From a virus, in IMG/VR virus record IMGVR_UViG_3300009285_016356, positions 1-36,634 of that record: a stretch of DNA of 36,634 nt; one strand, written 5' to 3'. Within the stretch, counting starts at the first letter, position 1. Every line of letters starts with the position of its first letter. The translations under genes were made by a program, and so were the position numbers. Positions 7,570 through 14,256 of the stretch are shown here, in pieces. The notes below the pieces were generated by a model. It had not been told where the DNA came from and did not search any database. It saw only the letters and a program-made list of their open reading frames with translations.

Positions 7570-8186
7570 TCGCTCTCGCCGCGCTCCATTTTGCGGAAAA
7601 CGCCCTTAATATGGGCCTCGAACGGGCTGCTCGTGTCGTTGAGGCTCAGTATCTCGTTGTCCGCTGTTCGGTTCGTAATGAGCAGCCCTGGCCTCACAAA
7701 CTGACGGATGATGGTGCGGCCTTCGAGAAGCTCGCTGCGGCTGTAGAGTTGTGCCACGACGATCTGTTCTGACTGGAGGCGGTTTACCGCGTCAGCCGTC
7801 ATATCAAACGTCAGAATGTCGCCATCCATGATGCGCAGCGGGTGGTTTTCAAGGGCGTTGCCAACCATGCGGAACTGAGCGCGGTGAAGCTCGGTGACAA
7901 TACCGTGCGCCGGAGAGTATGGGACGGCCTCGTCTCCCAACCCCGGCGTAACCGAATTCTTCCTTGCGCGCACGATTCCCTCGACCCCCAATGCCTCGTC
8001 GGGGATACCTAATACATCGGCGACCTTAAGCTTTTGCTCCATCGTCAGATCCTTCGGCGAACCGCGTCGCACGAACTGAGAAAAATAGGTCTCGTTCTGG
8101 CCCATCTCGATGGACAGCCACTTGAGATCCTTGCCCAGTTTGACCAGGCGCTTGACGATGACTTCGCGAGTATCGATGGGGGGCAT
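7566..8186 (-). CDS. Phage repressor: N-terminal helix-turn-helix plus S24/LexA-like C-terminal domain
   Basis: 206 residues. Residues about 8-65 form an XRE-like DNA-binding domain (DLKWLSIEMGQNETYFSQFVRRG). The C-terminal half has the S24-like layout with DGDILTFDMT, QIVVAQLYSR, TIIRQFVRPGLL, and the ending HIKGVFRKMERG. At the place of the catalytic Ser (normally G-D-S-M) there is GNAL, and the position of the catalytic Lys appears to be Arg (TIIRQF), so autocleavage seems lost. It would hold the prophage silent by binding the ATGGGA operators on both sides. ATG 8186 is used; a GTG lies one codon upstream. It is divergent from the Cro-like gene. Confidence 0.85.
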   Translation of the reverse strand: MPPIDTREVIVKRLVKLGKDLKWLSIEMGQNETYFSQFVRRGSPKDLTMEQKLKVADVLGIPDEALGVEGIVRARKNSVTPGLGDEAVPYSPAHGIVTELHRAQFRMVGNALENHPLRIMDGDILTFDMTADAVNRLQSEQIVVAQLYSRSELLEGRTIIRQFVRPGLLITNRTADNEILSLNDTSSPFEAHIKGVFRKMERGESD

Positions 8187-8245
8187 CACAGATGCCTACA
8201 TCGTTCGCAATGGTAATGGTCCCGTCGCCTGCACTCTAGCGGCGG

Positions 8246-8274
8246 TTGACCAATGGGAAGAATCCCATTACCCG
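8246..8274 (+). promoter_or_regulatory. Rightward early promoter with palindromic operator in its spacer
   Basis: TTGACC (8246-8251), a 17-base spacer, then TACCCG (8269-8274). The spacer holds AATGGGA AGAA TCCCATT (8252-8269), a perfect 7-base inverted repeat. A repressor bound there would block RNA polymerase directly. It leads into the Cro-like gene and probably the long early operon. The -10 matches the consensus poorly, but the leftward promoter has the same form. Confidence 0.6.
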
Positions 8275-8282
8275 TTGTCCCC

Positions 8283-8546
8283 ATGAAGCAGCACGACCCT
8301 CTTCTCGAACTCGTAAATCGGTTCCTCGCCGACAGCGGCATGGAACCGACGACGTTCGGTGAAAAAGCGATGAACGACGGGAACTTCGTCCGCGATCTAC
8401 GCAAGGGACGTGAAGCTCGGCGGAGAACTCGCGAAAGGGTCGAGCGATTCATCGCGGAATGGCAAGCACAACGTCCGGACGAGCGGTCGGAATCGACGGC
8501 GCGTGTGGCTGGTGTGTCTGCCACGAAGCAGCAGACGGCAGCGTAA
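8283..8546 (+). CDS. Small Cro-like DNA-binding protein, 87 aa
   Basis: The protein begins LLELVNRFLADSGMEPTTFG, followed by MNDGNFVRDLRKGREARRRT, a pattern found in small alphaproteobacterial phage regulators that resemble a shortened XRE helix-turn-helix: helix, 'TTFG', then an NDG-x-FV-x-x-LR recognition segment. The C-terminal 25 residues are disordered-looking. An ATG at 8253 is in frame but lies inside the operator and upstream of the probable transcription start, so 8283 is preferred. Position directly opposite the repressor and behind the operator-containing promoter suggests a Cro role. Confidence 0.7.
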   Translation: MKQHDPLLELVNRFLADSGMEPTTFGEKAMNDGNFVRDLRKGREARRRTRERVERFIAEWQAQRPDERSESTARVAGVSATKQQTAA

Positions 8547-8611
8547 GGCGGATGCATCGGGCGCCGGATCGGCACCTAGCGCCAGATTGAGTATCGCGTC
8601 CGCCCCACCTT

Positions 8612-8819
8612 GCCGTCCCTAGACGACGAGACCAACCGGATGGGCCCCGTAGCAGCCGCCCGGTTGGGAGACTTGAGGGGATCAGTTCCGCGTACCCCGT
8701 AATTTTTCGAGTGGTGGCGTTCGGCCGCGCGAGCCGCGGTCGCGCCCTGCCACTCAGCAGGTGGTTGCGCCGTCCCGCGCTTCGCCCGGCTCAGTTCAGC
8801 GTGCCGGGTCAGGGACGGC
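8612..8819 (+). ncRNA. Candidate structured RNA between the Cro-like gene and the tRNA
   Basis: The stretch 8547-8830 has no plausible gene. It contains strong inverted repeats: CCAACCGG (8632-8639) with CCGGTTGG (8660-8667); GAGTGG (8709-8714) with CCACTC (8750-8755), enclosing GCGCGA/TCGCGC; CCCGGC (8785-8790) with GCCGGG (8803-8808). AGGGACGGC (8811-8819) can pair either with GCCGTCCCT at 8612-8620, closing the whole region, or with the second copy GCCGTCCC at 8769-8776. The two pairings exclude one another. It is either a multibranched RNA or a switch. The strand is assumed from the surrounding operon. Confidence 0.4.
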
Positions 8820-8830
8820 GAAAGGATTAT

Positions 8831-8906
8831 CGCGGGGTAGAGCAGCGGTCAGCTCGCTTGGCTCATAACCAGGAGGCCGTGGGTTCGAATCCCACCCCCG
8901 CTACCA
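8831..8906 (+). tRNA. tRNA-Met(CAT), initiator-like, phage-encoded
   Basis: A complete 76-base cloverleaf. Acceptor CGCGGGG (8831-8837) pairs with CCCCGCT (8896-8902) except for position 1:72, which is C:T; D-arm GAGC/GCTC around an 8-base loop; anticodon arm CTTGG/CCAGG with loop CTCATAA, anticodon CAT at 8864-8866; T-arm GTGGG/CCCAC around TTCGAAT; discriminator A and encoded CCA. Three features are those of initiator tRNAs: the unpaired 1:72 position, A11:T24 in the D-stem, and two of the three G:C pairs above the anticodon loop (the third is T:A). It is read in the direction of the early operon. Confidence 0.93.
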
Positions 8907-9012
8907 GTTTCTGCGTTGGCCATGTGGACGTGCGTTTCTCTCTCAAACTCCCGGCCGGGCGCCTCGAACGCGCGGCCGGGCTCTTTGGGAGATCAGGCGA
9001 CGGCGGGGACAC

Positions 9013-9642
9013 ATGCTGGTGTGGGAACAAGCGGCGGGACTGATGGCGGCGGGTGCGCTCGTCTCGTGCCTCGTCGCCATGCGCCTGCTGCCGCGGCGGG
9101 AGTCCACGGCACGACCGGCGAGTCCACAGTCCGGAGTCCAGGCCGCGCCCATGGCGGACCGTCCGAGTCCGCGGGCGCCGGTGCCCGCGTCCATGGCCCA
9201 GGTGCGTGGCCCCATCGGCGACGATCCGCCGTTTCGCATGCAGATGAATGCGCACGCGCACGCCGTCGAGTTCCTGCGCTGGATGCGCGATCACGGCTTT
9301 GCCGGACGCTATTCCGCGGCTGATCTGGCCGCCTACTACGACTGGTTCGTCGTCGACTTCCGCGTCTTCCCGCTGCCGCACGTGAAGCTGCTGGAGGCGG
9401 TGAACAAGATGCCGACGGTGAAGAAATCCCGCGACCGCATCAAGGACCCGCAGACCGGCAAGGTGGTGAAGCTCGCCTCCGGCTCGCCGATGCGGACGAT
9501 GTTCTACACGATCGCCGAAGAGGCGGTGCACGTGCCGGCGGGCGTCAGCGCGCTGGGCGGCAAGCGTTCGCCACAGCGCAAGGCGGCGCCGATCGCATCC
9601 GACGACGACATCTTTGCCGGCCTCGAAAGAGAGGCCGCATGA
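9013..9642 (+). CDS. Hypothetical phage protein with N-terminal membrane segment, 209 aa
   Basis: Residues about 6-24 are hydrophobic (AAGLMAAGALVSCLVAMRLL), a possible membrane anchor, followed by a Pro/Ser/Arg linker to about residue 70. The C-terminal domain (about 78-170) looks globular: HAHAVEFLRWMRDHGFAGRYS, DLAAYYDWFVVDFRVFPLP, VKLLEAVNKMP, KKSRDRIKDPQTGKVV. It could be a DNA-associated domain of the replication module, but I do not recognise it. The linker DNA has several GAGTCC and a GGACCGTCC copy. Its stop overlaps the next gene by four bases (ATGA). Confidence 0.6.
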   Translation: MLVWEQAAGLMAAGALVSCLVAMRLLPRRESTARPASPQSGVQAAPMADRPSPRAPVPASMAQVRGPIGDDPPFRMQMNAHAHAVEFLRWMRDHGFAGRYSAADLAAYYDWFVVDFRVFPLPHVKLLEAVNKMPTVKKSRDRIKDPQTGKVVKLASGSPMRTMFYTIAEEAVHVPAGVSALGGKRSPQRKAAPIASDDDIFAGLEREAA

Positions 9643-10082
9643 CGGGGTATGTCGACAAGGTCGATCGGGTGTCGCGCGCGTTCATCGTCGAGCGCAAAAC
9701 ATCTCGCGCCGTGCGCAAGGCTGCACCGCGTGGCTTTGCCTCCGGGCCGACCGAGGAGCAGATCCAGAAGGCCGTCGTGGAATGGCTCGACCGGCGCGGC
9801 GTCAAGGGAATGCACTTTTTCCACGTGCCCAACGGCGACATTCGCCACAAGGGCGCCGCCGGCCGTCTCAAAGGCATGGGTGCCAAGGCGGGCGAGCCCG
9901 ACCTCGTGCTGCTCTATCGCGGCCACGTCTACGGCCTGGAGCTTAAAGCGCCGGGCGGCACACAGTCAGCCGAGCAGGAACACATCGAACGCCAGTGGGA
10001 ACAGGCGGGCGGGACGTATGCCGTCGCGCGCGGGCTCGACTATGCGCTCGATACGCTGAGGGAATGGGGGCTGCTGGAATGA
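9639..10082 (+). CDS. VRR-NUC domain endonuclease
   Basis: Residues about 38-140 match the VRR-NUC (virus-type replication-repair nuclease) fold, a PD-(D/E)XK relative. The hallmarks are visible: FFHVPNGDIRHK, GRLKGMGAKAGEPDLV with D88, GLELKAPGG giving E101 and K103, and Q113 (SAEQEHIE). The family cuts branched DNA; in phages it probably resolves replication or recombination intermediates. It is one of the first proteins of the early operon, overlapping both neighbours by ATGA. Domain assignment is firm; the substrate is inferred from the family. Confidence 0.88.
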   Translation: MTGYVDKVDRVSRAFIVERKTSRAVRKAAPRGFASGPTEEQIQKAVVEWLDRRGVKGMHFFHVPNGDIRHKGAAGRLKGMGAKAGEPDLVLLYRGHVYGLELKAPGGTQSAEQEHIERQWEQAGGTYAVARGLDYALDTLREWGLLE

Positions 10083-10375
10083 GCGTCATACGCGAACCGG
10101 AGCAGCGGACGCCTGCCGGGGCCGTTGTGCACTGGCACGACACGCCGCTGTTCGAACATATCCGAGACGCCCGCGTCGCGAAGTTGAAAGCAACCGACGC
10201 CGACGAGGCAGAGGACATCTGCCAGCACTTCGCCGGGCTTGAGGATGTTGCCGACTACTACTTCATGCGCACGCCGAGCACCGGGCGCGGCTGCTTCATT
10301 TGCCGCGCGTGCTGTCAGAACAACGTCGAGCTGGAGCTGCTGGTGATGCACGAGCCTCCAGTGATGGACGGCTGA
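10079..10375 (+). CDS. Hypothetical phage protein, 98 aa
   Basis: The ATG at 10079 overlaps the nuclease stop by four bases. The protein has an acidic helical centre (ATDADEAEDICQHFAGLEDVADYYFM) and a CFICRACC cysteine cluster near residue 80, perhaps a partial metal site together with the earlier Cys of EDICQH. No family is recognised. The next gene begins 184 bp downstream, after a run of RNA hairpins, so this may end a transcriptional subunit. Confidence 0.6.
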   Translation: MSVIREPEQRTPAGAVVHWHDTPLFEHIRDARVAKLKATDADEAEDICQHFAGLEDVADYYFMRTPSTGRGCFICRACCQNNVELELLVMHEPPVMDG

Positions 10376-10384
10376 CAAAAAAAT

Positions 10385-10535
10385 GAGCCTCGACGGGTTG
10401 GCGCCCGCGAGGCTCGCAATGTTCGGAGCGACTGGAAAGCGCTCCGTAGACGGGCAGGGGGCTGCCCGTGCGACGCGAAGAATCTCATTCGCGGCGTTAA
10501 CGGTCAAGCCCCCGTGGGACACGAAGCTGGGGGCT
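10385..10535 (+). ncRNA. Candidate structured RNA: five consecutive hairpins upstream of the replication gene
   Basis: The gap 10376-10558 lacks a gene but holds five perfect inverted repeats in a row: GAGCCTCG/CGAGGCTC (10385-10392, 10408-10415, with CGGG/CCCG inside); GGAGCG/CGCTCC (10425-10430, 10440-10445); ACGGGCAG/CTGCCCGT (10450-10457, 10462-10469); CGCGAA/TTCGCG (10474-10479, 10488-10493); AGCCCCC/GGGGGCT (10507-10513, 10529-10535). An A-run precedes the first stem, so that stem could also end minus-strand transcription. The regular series looks like a folded RNA, possibly the leader of the replication gene. Confidence 0.5.
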
Positions 10536-10558
10536 GTGTGGCGCACGAACTATCAGGC

Positions 10559-11722
10559 ATGTGCTGGCTTATCGACTTCCCGTCACCGGCAATGCGGCTG
10601 GTGATGATGAAGATCTGCGACTGCGCCGATCAAGACGGCTGCAACGTATTTCCGGCGGTTGCGACCATCCAGCGTGAAACCGGTCTGAAAGCGCAGAGCA
10701 CCGTGCGCGATGCCATCGCCGCCTTTGAGGAAGCCGGGCTGCTGATCGTCAAGGGCAACCAGTTTGGCGGCAATACGACGACCGTGCGCGAGCTGGATAC
10801 CGACAAGCTGCGCCTCGTCACAGGACAACGGCGCAAGGGCGAAAAACCGTACTGCTCGACGCACGTTCTGCGTTGCGGCGAGATCGAGATCCCCGGCGAT
10901 CCGGAGGCTGAGCGTGGCGATGTCGTCGTGGTGTTTGTCCCCGGCGCGGCGCTGCCCAGCTACGTTGAGAAACGTAAGGCGAGTCGCACTGCGCAGGTGA
11001 TGGCCATATTCCCGCGGGCCAATGGCGATGTGCCGGCCGGCTATGAGCCGCCGCCGTCTATCGTCCAGGCTTGGCGCGGAGCCACCCCTCCGCTCAGCGG
11101 AGAGGTGGCGACCGACGTTACCCCTCCGATGAGCGGAGCCCCCCCCTCCGATGAGCGGAGCCCTCCCCTCCGCTCAGCGGACCCCACCCCTCCGCTGAGC
11201 GGAGCCAACCCTTCACTTGAACCTTCACCTGAAAGATATTCCCCCCTTTCCCCCCGCCCGCGGGGGGAACAGTGCGATGTGTGGATTGACGAAGTTCGGC
11301 AAGACAAGCCGGGCTGTGGACGAGCGTTGGACAAGCTGTTCGCCCCGCTGTTGGCAAAGCTGCCGTTCAAGGCCACGAACCCGCGGCATCGGCTGAGCGT
11401 GCTCGCCGAGTTCGCCGAGGCGCAGTCCGACGAGGTGCTGGCCGAGGCGCTCCGGCTGCTGCTGATGCCGGGTCGCAAGGGCTCACCGACCACCGACGTG
11501 CGGCAGCGGCACATCGAGAAGGCAATCGCCGACGCCCGCGCCTTGATCGACAGCCGCGGGCTGGCCGAACGTGGGCCGCTGCTGTTCCCAGGGACCGCGC
11601 CACACGCCGAAGCCCTCGCAAAGGTCGCGGCCGTCGACCCGACATGGGCCGCCGAGCTACGCGGCCAGCCCTACATCAAGCGCAGCACCCTGCGCGCCTA
11701 CGGCGTGGAGCAGGCACCATGA
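10559..11722 (+). CDS. Phage replication initiator-like protein with N-terminal winged helix (lambda O type organisation)
   Basis: 387 residues from ATG 10559 (the frame extends to a GTG at 10514). Residues about 1-75 are a winged-helix domain of the kind found in phage replication proteins (MRLVMMKICDCADQDGC, VFPAVATIQRETGL, STVRDAIAAFEEAGLL). A Pro/Ser-rich linker (about 175-235) is encoded by DNA with five iteron-like repeats. The C-terminal part (about 255-340) is helical (LLAKLPFKATNPRHRL, EALRLLLMPGRKGSP). Lambda O has the same plan: a DNA-binding N-terminus with origin iterons inside its own gene. The identification is by domain and repeats, not by strong family signature. Confidence 0.65.
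   Translation: MCWLIDFPSPAMRLVMMKICDCADQDGCNVFPAVATIQRETGLKAQSTVRDAIAAFEEAGLLIVKGNQFGGNTTTVRELDTDKLRLVTGQRRKGEKPYCSTHVLRCGEIEIPGDPEAERGDVVVVFVPGAALPSYVEKRKASRTAQVMAIFPRANGDVPAGYEPPPSIVQAWRGATPPLSGEVATDVTPPMSGAPPSDERSPPLRSADPTPPLSGANPSLEPSPERYSPLSPRPRGEQCDVWIDEVRQDKPGCGRALDKLFAPLLAKLPFKATNPRHRLSVLAEFAEAQSDEVLAEALRLLLMPGRKGSPTTDVRQRHIEKAIADARALIDSRGLAERGPLLFPGTAPHAEALAKVAAVDPTWAAELRGQPYIKRSTLRAYGVEQAP
11085..11204. repeat. Five iteron-like 18-bp repeats, putative phage replication origin
   Basis: Copies of CCCCTCCGCTCAGCGGAG or its variant CCCCTCCGATGAGCGGAG start at 11085, 11121, 11143, 11165 and 11187. The last four are exactly 22 bp apart, two helical turns. The core CTCCGCT-C-AGCGGAG is itself an inverted repeat. 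Because 22 is not a multiple of three, the copies fall in different reading frames (PPLSG, PPMSG, PSDERS, PLRSA, PPLSG), so the DNA and not the peptide is conserved. An AT-richer stretch with a CTTCA-CTGAA repeat (11211-11240) and a GC hairpin (11250-11267) follow, as expected at an origin. Confidence 0.65.
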
Positions 11723-12279
11723 CACAGCAGCAGCTCCGCTCCGATCTTCCCGTGTCGGCAGCCGCCACGCCAACCCTGCCGACGCGGGCCCCGTTCTCCG
11801 AGCCGGCCGAGCGCGAGGATCCGCGCAACGCCCTGCTCGACAGCGCCACGCGGCAGATCGTCGACCTCATCGAAAGCGCGGTGCGTAACGACGTGCTCGT
11901 GCCGCTGCTTGCGCGCATCGAGAGCCAAGTGCCGGCGCTGTCCCGCGTGTTGGCACCGGTCCTGCCTCCCAGCATCCCCGCGCCGGCAAAGGCTTCGTGC
12001 GGAAGCCCGGCGCCGCAGCAGCCCGCCGCGCCGGCGCGGGGTATCGACACCACCGCGGCTGAACTCCGCCTGACGAAGCTCTTGGCAGCGCTCCGGGTCG
12101 GCAATCCGAAGACGCCGGCTGCGCGCGATCTGGTCGACGGCGCCAGGATGGACGTGCTGTCGGAACTCGCGGCGTTGCGCGCGGCCAGATCGGTGATCGA
12201 AGCGCGCGGGGAGCCGCAGGCGCCACGCCACAGCGAGCCGGTCACGTACATCCTCGACGACGCAGGGAGCGGGCAATGA
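11719..12279 (+). CDS. Hypothetical phage protein, 186 aa
   Basis: It starts in an ATGA overlap with the replication gene and ends in another with the methyltransferase gene. The N-terminal half has a helix (LLDSATRQIVDLIESAVRND) and a Pro/Ala linker; the C-terminal half (TTAAELRLTKLLAALRVGN, ARDLVDGARMDVLSELAAL) is helical. Its place directly after the initiator is where lambda-type phages keep a helicase loader (P), but no such similarity can be seen, so the function is left open. Confidence 0.6.
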   Translation: MTQQQLRSDLPVSAAATPTLPTRAPFSEPAEREDPRNALLDSATRQIVDLIESAVRNDVLVPLLARIESQVPALSRVLAPVLPPSIPAPAKASCGSPAPQQPAAPARGIDTTAAELRLTKLLAALRVGNPKTPAARDLVDGARMDVLSELAALRAARSVIEARGEPQAPRHSEPVTYILDDAGSGQ

Positions 12280-13217
12280 CCGAGATCCACAAGCCCAAGG
12301 GCTCATACGCCGTCATGGCCGAGCGTCGCGACCCGACCGACAGCCTAGATTTCTTCCCCACGCCGCCGTGGGCCACACGCGCGCTGATGGAGCACGTGCT
12401 GTCGCCGAACGACTTCGACGGTTGCGACGTGCACGACGCCTGCGCCGGTGAGGGCCACATGGCCGAGGTGCTGCGCGAATACTTCGACGAGGTGCATGCC
12501 TCCGACGTGCGCGATTACGGCATGGGCTACGGCGTCGGCTCGTTCGTCGGCGATGGCGCCGACGTCTACCGCCTGCCCGAGCGGGCCGACTGGAACATCA
12601 TGAACCCGCCGTTCAAGCTGGGCATCGACTTCGCGCGCCAGGCGCTGCGCCAGGCGCGCATCGGCACGGCGCTGCTGGTGCGCACGTCTTGGCTGGAATC
12701 GTCCGAGCGCTACCGCCTGTTCGCCGAACGCCCACCGACGACCGTCGGCGTGTTCTCCGAGCGCGTGCCGATGACCAAGGGGCGCTGGGACCCGGAAGCG
12801 TCGACCGCTACCAGCTACGTCTGGATCACATGGAAATGGCCGTTCCGCGTTGCTGGCGACAAGGCGGACCTGATTTGGATACCGCCCGGCCAGCGCAAGG
12901 CGCTGACGAAGGCCGACGACGTCGAGCGCTTCGATACGATCGTGAGCCGCGCCGACCGCATCACGTGCGGCGTGCACTGGTCCGAGCCGGACGGCTGGCA
13001 CGTCTATCTCGACACCGGCAACGCGTTCCTGCCGATGAAAGCCGATGCGATGCACAAGATCGGCCTGCGCTACCGCGCCCAGCCGCATGCGCACCACGCC
13101 GTGCAGCGGCTTTGCGAGTCGATGATCGACTGCGCCGCCGAGGCGAAGGATCGCCGCGCCAGCGGAGCGCGGCCGAACGCAAACGACCACCACGCAAACG
13201 GAGGACTAGCAGCATGA
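12276..13217 (+). CDS. N6-adenine-type DNA methyltransferase with extra C-terminal domain
   Basis: Residues 26-33 (FFPTPPWA) resemble the usual opening of phage adenine methylases. Motif I is at 54-61 (DACAGEGH, SAM binding), D77 ends the following strand, and the catalytic NPPF is at 110-113, the gamma/beta-type N6-adenine motif. The methylase domain covers about 25-200. A separate C-terminal part, about 230-290 (GWHVYLDTGNAF, MHKIGLRYRAQPHAHHAV, CESMIDCAAEAK), aligns with the stand-alone protein at 14253-14591. Phage methylases commonly protect against host restriction or mark DNA for replication. ATGA overlaps on both sides. Confidence 0.85.
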   Translation: MTEIHKPKGSYAVMAERRDPTDSLDFFPTPPWATRALMEHVLSPNDFDGCDVHDACAGEGHMAEVLREYFDEVHASDVRDYGMGYGVGSFVGDGADVYRLPERADWNIMNPPFKLGIDFARQALRQARIGTALLVRTSWLESSERYRLFAERPPTTVGVFSERVPMTKGRWDPEASTATSYVWITWKWPFRVAGDKADLIWIPPGQRKALTKADDVERFDTIVSRADRITCGVHWSEPDGWHVYLDTGNAFLPMKADAMHKIGLRYRAQPHAHHAVQRLCESMIDCAAEAKDRRASGARPNANDHHANGGLAA

Positions 13218-13651
13218 ACATGATGAGCACGATCGCCGCGGCGCCACGCCCGGCCGACACGAGCAAGCTGGACCGCATGGAACTGCGGCAGCAGATCGCC
13301 GCGTTCGAAGACACCCGCGCGGCCATCGTCGCCGAGATCGCAGCCGCCGAGGCACCATTCCTCGAACGCATCACGGCCATTCAGCAGGAGATGCTTGCGG
13401 CCACTCAGGCGCTCACCGAGCGGCTGGCAGCTCACGATGCGAGCGGCGACGACATCGACAGGGACGAGGTGTTCGAGACGGACGACGACGGCATCCCCAA
13501 GCGCTGCTGCGTGTCCGGCCTGGTGCTGCTGGAGCGCGATCGCCTCGTCGAGGACCCGCACGGCAACTTCGCGCTAGCCGACGCCATCGCCGGCTGGCCG
13601 GCCGAGCCGCAGGACCTGCCCGACGACGACGCCGACGACGAGGAAGAGTGA
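13214..13651 (+). CDS. Hypothetical coiled-coil phage protein, 145 aa
   Basis: Residues about 20-85 form a long helix with heptad-like spacing (MELRQQIAAFEDTRAAIV, EIAAAEAPFLERITAIQQEM, ATQALTERLAAH), followed by an acidic region containing KRCCVSGLVLLERDRL and a very acidic tail (DDDADDEEE). It may be a DNA-mimic or a partner of the methylase; this cannot be settled from sequence. The start lies in an ATGA overlap with the methylase gene. Confidence 0.6.
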   Translation: MNMMSTIAAAPRPADTSKLDRMELRQQIAAFEDTRAAIVAEIAAAEAPFLERITAIQQEMLAATQALTERLAAHDASGDDIDRDEVFETDDDGIPKRCCVSGLVLLERDRLVEDPHGNFALADAIAGWPAEPQDLPDDDADDEEE

Positions 13652-13654
13652 GCC

Positions 13655-14026
13655 ATGGGGGACGAGGTCGACATGGGCGGCAACAGTGCCGCCCAGCTAG
13701 CCGGGTTCATCGAGCGCATCGAGAGCCTGGAGGCAGAGAAGGTCGAGGTCACGGCCAAGATCAAGTCAGAGAAGGAGCTGGCGAAAGCCGCCGGCTTCGA
13801 CCCGAAGGTGCTCAACCACCTGCTGAAGGAACGCAAGTCCGACATGCAGGTGACCGCCGAGTTCCGCGCGACGGTCGAGACGTACCGCAAGGCGCTCGGC
13901 CAGTTCGGCGACACCGAGCTGGGCGAGTGGGCGTCGGCTTTCCAGGCGGCACAGAAGACGGCATCGCAGAAACGCCCGCCTGCGCGGACGCGACGCGACG
14001 ACAGCGGCAGCGGCAAACCGAACTGA
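13655..14026 (+). CDS. GapR-like DNA-binding protein (DUF2312 family)
   Basis: The core (about 12-88) fits DUF2312/GapR: a first helix QLAGFIERIESLEAEKVEV, KIKSEKELAKAAGFDPKVL, LLKERKSD, and ATVETYRKALGQ, matching the order of GapR (FVERIERLEEEK, AKGNGFDVKVLR, VRLRKQD, LYLQALG). GapR is an alphaproteobacterial nucleoid protein that encircles overtwisted DNA and helps topoisomerases. A phage copy could aid replication or compete with the host protein. The tail (PPARTRRDDSGSG) is extra and basic. It starts 3 bp after the previous gene. Confidence 0.82.
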   Translation: MGDEVDMGGNSAAQLAGFIERIESLEAEKVEVTAKIKSEKELAKAAGFDPKVLNHLLKERKSDMQVTAEFRATVETYRKALGQFGDTELGEWASAFQAAQKTASQKRPPARTRRDDSGSGKPN

Positions 14027-14037
14027 CGGGGGCGAGG

Positions 14038-14256
14038 ATGACGGGGACCGACTTCCGACCGATGGATGAGCTGCGCAGCGAAGGCGCACACGTCGAGATG
14101 AAGCTCGACGACGGGCGCCAGGTCGTCGGGTGGCTGTACTGCGGCCATCCGCTGAGCGAGCGCTCGTTCTGGACGCGGGCCAGCAATGGTCGGCTCGGCA
14201 TGGTGTCGCCGGTCGGCTGGCGCGAGTTGCCGACCACGCAGCAGGTGGCGGCATGA
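14038..14256 (+). CDS. Small hypothetical protein, 72 aa
   Basis: The start at 14038 has GGGGGCGAGG just upstream. The protein looks like a small beta-barrel (VEMKLDDGRQVVGWLYCGHPL, SFWTRASNGRLGMVSPVGWREL, with an SH3-like pattern of alternating hydrophobics). No family is recognised. Its ending overlaps the next gene by four bases, and codon use is typical for the operon. Confidence 0.6.
   Translation: MTGTDFRPMDELRSEGAHVEMKLDDGRQVVGWLYCGHPLSERSFWTRASNGRLGMVSPVGWRELPTTQQVAA

Noticed and set aside
10381-10415. A simple intrinsic terminator after the 98-aa gene
   Set aside because: The A-run lies before the stem, so on the plus strand there is no U-tract; the stem is instead treated as the first of five hairpins.
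11085-11204. CRISPR-like repeats
   Set aside because: The repeats are 18 bp with 4-bp gaps, inside a coding gene and without spacers of 30 bp or more, so iterons fit and CRISPR does not.
12345-13193. A minus-strand frame of 282 codons
   Set aside because: It is opposite the adenine methyltransferase with its NPPF motif; composition is that of a shadow frame.
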